Shown here: piece by piece, positions 61,201-64,000 of the stretch
How positions within the stretch are numbered: position 1 is the stretch's first letter
Layout of the letters: every line of letters begins with the position of its first letter
NCBI GenBank assembly: GCA_018881555.1
Contig: JACAXG010000111.1
Location: 2,197,055 to 2,261,054 of the forward strand
Reading direction: 5' to 3'
Length of the DNA stretch: 64,000 bases
DNA from: Amblyornis subalaris
Taxonomy: Eukaryota; Chordata; Aves; Passeriformes; Ptilonorhynchidae
Position numbers and translations under genes: made by a program
The notes under the pieces: generated by a model
Databases searched by the model: none
What the model was told of the DNA's origin: nothing
What the model saw: only the letters and a program-made list of their open reading frames with translations

Positions 61201-64000
61201 GAATAAGTATTTTAACAGTATGTGTAAAAATGGTTTTCATCTTATTCTTGGACAAAAGCACTTTCACCTTTAGAACAAAATCTGTATTTATGAATAGTCA
61301 CTGCTTATAGTACAGATGTGACCCAGAAAGCCACAGATACAGACTTCAAACATGACTGAACGTTTTAAGTGTTGAGCGATTTTTCTGGTGGTGATGATTT
61401 TAGCAGGGAGAGCTCAGCATCTTACTGGACTTCATACAAAACCAGATAAAATTCCAAGACCTCTTCAGTATCTTACTAGTTCTCAGGCAAAGTCTTAAGA
61501 TCCGGGGATTTTCCTGTGAAATATGCCTATAACTTGTACAAATATTTGGTAAATTAACCTTTTTTGTTCTCCTTCTGCCAGCTATGGGGAAAAGCTCTAT
61601 TTCAGAGTCTGCTCCCCAGTCAACACCCACATTCTGATTATTAAAGAGAAGTAAAATGTCCCTCATGATTACTTTGGTCACACTTTTTTACTCTGCCCAC
61701 CAGATTAAGCATCATACATTAGTCACTGAGTCTAGTCCAAAACAGATAGGGAGCTGGCACACCAGGATACTGGAGTTGTGTGTTTTCACGTTAGGCACGA
61801 CTGTTCATCTAGCCTGACTACTAAAAGACTCTGTTGTTTCTAAGTTTATTAGCAGGAAACGTAAGGGGATTTACCTACTACAAAAGGCTTTGCGGCCTAT
61901 ATATCAGCTAGAACTTTCAAACTCCTACCCCTTGGGAGCACTTCAGAGCAGTGGCAATTCAAAAACATTTATGAAGACAAATTATTCGCTGCCAAGTCTT
62001 TGTGTAAAATTTGGGCATGATTTACACATGGTCTGAAATGTTTTCGGCTCATTCAAGTTCTTCTGAAATTGCAGAAGAAATATCTATTTTTTATTATCAA
62101 TGCCACATAGCAATGGAGAACACTGTAAATTATTAATGGCCTTTGAACACTAGGAAGGAACTGGGCGGTATAAGACAAAGGGTAAGTTTCCTCATAGATT
62201 ACTTAAAGGGTTAATATTATAAATCAAGGAAGACAATTAGAATACTCTCCCTAGTAAATGTTCAGCAGAAAAGACAGAATTAAATGCTTTTGGAAATTGC
62301 CCAATCCAGACCATGATTATGACTTTCAAATATGAAAAGGATACTGCAAAGGTGAGTTAAAAATAAATCAAAGGGAAAATCACAAGACATACATAGTCTG
62401 CTTACATAAAAATCCTCTCATTCTCCGTTACATTGTACACATCACAGAAAAAGTCCCTCTCATGGCCTAGAATACAGAATAGCTTGGAAGAAAGGATGTA
62501 CAGCCGCTAAGAACAGAGAATGCAGAAAAAAGCTTGAATGGGTCACCAGTGACAGAATACCCACTACTGCCAGGCGGCCACACTGCACACCCCTGTAGTA
62601 TTTTCTCAGAGTGTCTGAGCTCGGGTCCTCAGTGGTGTAACAGCTACTGTAAGCAGCATGGCCTTCCCAACAGTGTGGGTCTTTGTAAAACAAAAACCAG
62701 ACCATTACAGAGGTTGTGGAGAGGGTAGAGTCAGAAAACCGTGCACGTGCTGGGGGTAGCATTTTACTGCATATTTAGACAGCAGCACATGTATGCTTTC
62801 ACAGTTTAGGAAGAAATTTCTGAGATTTCAAGTTAAGTTTGTTGTATGGCAGAATGCAATACTTTTGGATAAATATATAAACAATGAAACAGCATGCTGG
62901 AATTTCTTAAATCCTCACACCACAATGAATGGCCATATTTTTCACTTGAGCACCATGCAATGAATTGTGTACTCAGTGTTATGATAGTGAGTGGTATCTA
63001 CCCGTTTGCGAACGATCACCTTCAAAAGTGGTTTTGAATACTTCTGGAAAACTAGCACACACATTTTCCTTTGAAATTCCGAAAAATGGTTGGTTCTTTA
63101 ATGTCTTCAGTCTTACGTTTTCAGTACATTAAATTTATGGCCAGTACACTTGTGAGAATATAGGAAAAAAAGTGCAAGTGTATGAATAGCAATTGCAAAT
63201 TAATTACTGCAAATAAACAAATTAACTGTTTCTGTGAGCAGTGGACAAAGTTCTATATTCTTCCTGTATGTTCATATTATTAAGATCATGTTTACAAAAG
63301 TTTATTTTTCACAAGAATAGGGAAGTGGAAAACTTTTTAAAGAAGTGTGACTGTAAATTTGTAATATTATAACTTGGGAAGCTTTTAGTGTGTAACCATA
63401 AAAATCTTAGAAATATTTTTCTATGCAATTAAACATTTTTGCACTTGCTGTTTAGATAATTGCTATGACTTGGTTTGATTACAGCTGATACATAGTGCAT
63501 CAATCATTAGCCAAGAGCAGACAGACATTTGTCTGGCAGTAGTATCTGAGCATTTGGTAGGTGACTGAGGAGGTTTTCATAACCATAACCTATAGTCTTG
63601 CATGAATTATTGTTTTGTCATATAGCAGTTTTAAATCTGAGCCTTTCAGAATGCAAATTTTTTGTGTGCTTATCCTATGTGTAAAAGTTATTCTGTAAAG
63701 CATTTTATGTTTTTATGGAAGCCATGCCTTTCTTCTTCATCTATAAAATTCCCACTGCCTGTATGCATTCTTTGCGCAATCATATTTGTGTCTAATGTCT
63801 CCCTCTGCCGTCCCATAAAACTGCATATGTTTGGGTGAGCTGATGGCAGAAAGCAAGTCTCTTTGTGAACCAGGCTGTAACTCAAATGAATATTTATTCC
63901 AGAACAAATACATGAAAAAACTAATTCTGTAATAAAGAGTAAGATTTATTTATTATAGCTTCATGATGGTTCAGTTAATAAAAGTGGAAAAGGTCTTCAA
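55257..64000. other. Unique AT-rich non-coding stretch to the window end
   Basis: No gene, RNA gene or mobile element recognised over 8.7 kb. Open frames are at most about 100 codons without known motifs. A TA/CATA-rich simple sequence is at 59513-59582. The block 63420-63570 has clustered homeodomain-type motifs (see findings). Confidence 0.55.
59513..59582. repeat. AT-rich compound microsatellite
   Basis: catatatatacataaatatacatagatatac...tatatatggatatatatacacac is an imperfect (TA)n/(TACA)n repeat. Confidence 0.8.

Noticed and set aside
1..64000. CRISPR array, bacterial operon, riboswitch or phage-like system
   Set aside because: The CR1 LINEs, solo LTRs and microsatellites show a vertebrate nuclear genome, and no such structure is present.

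Overview
The window looks like a single-copy, AT-rich, gene-poor stretch of a bird nuclear genome. Four CR1 LINE fragments are recognisable by protein motifs and the typical avian CR1 3' ends. There are also several solo LTRs of endogenous retroviruses, many with TG...CA ends and target-site duplications (TSDs). A passerine origin is my inference from the LTR styles; the species cannot be fixed from sequence alone. I found no convincing host protein-coding gene, tRNA, rRNA or CRISPR. The longest open frames (about 150-190 codons) all lie inside LTRs, CR1 copies or simple repeats.

Layout: a minus-strand solo LTR (87-939) is followed by about 7.8 kb of unique AT-rich DNA. A second LTR of the same family sits at 8739-9722 on the plus strand. 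At 10.6-11.5 kb an ERV 5' leader with a decayed tRNA-Lys-type primer binding site is interrupted by a 312-bp ERVK-like solo LTR. A CR1 3' fragment (minus) lies at 11.8-12.3 kb and a probable ancient CR1 remnant at 14.4-15.0 kb. A 918-bp solo LTR with perfect 5-bp TSDs is at 15519-16436, a probable degraded LTR at 17.5-17.8 kb, and a CR1 with a mutated RT active site at 17.9-19.1 kb.

From 19.1 to 25.7 kb the sequence is unique. A CR1 tail then runs into a pentanucleotide array with an assembly gap (N, 25885-25997). The largest CR1 copy, about 2.9 kb, is at 29.3-32.2 kb (plus), with endonuclease and reverse-transcriptase remains. A solo LTR (32340-33100) follows almost at once. A long pyrimidine tract is at 35.8-36.0 kb. 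The third member of the first LTR family is at 39994-40800 with perfect TSDs. The right third holds an LTR fragment (48.1 kb), a 325-bp ERVK-like solo LTR with a perfect 6-bp TSD (52136-52460), and a 1,054-bp LTR (54198-55251) related to the one at 32.3 kb. After that the window is unique sequence to the end.

No genes work together here. The window records repeated retroelement insertion, LTR-LTR recombination and decay in a gene desert or large intron. A few unique blocks with clustered developmental transcription-factor motifs are offered as candidate conserved non-coding elements only.
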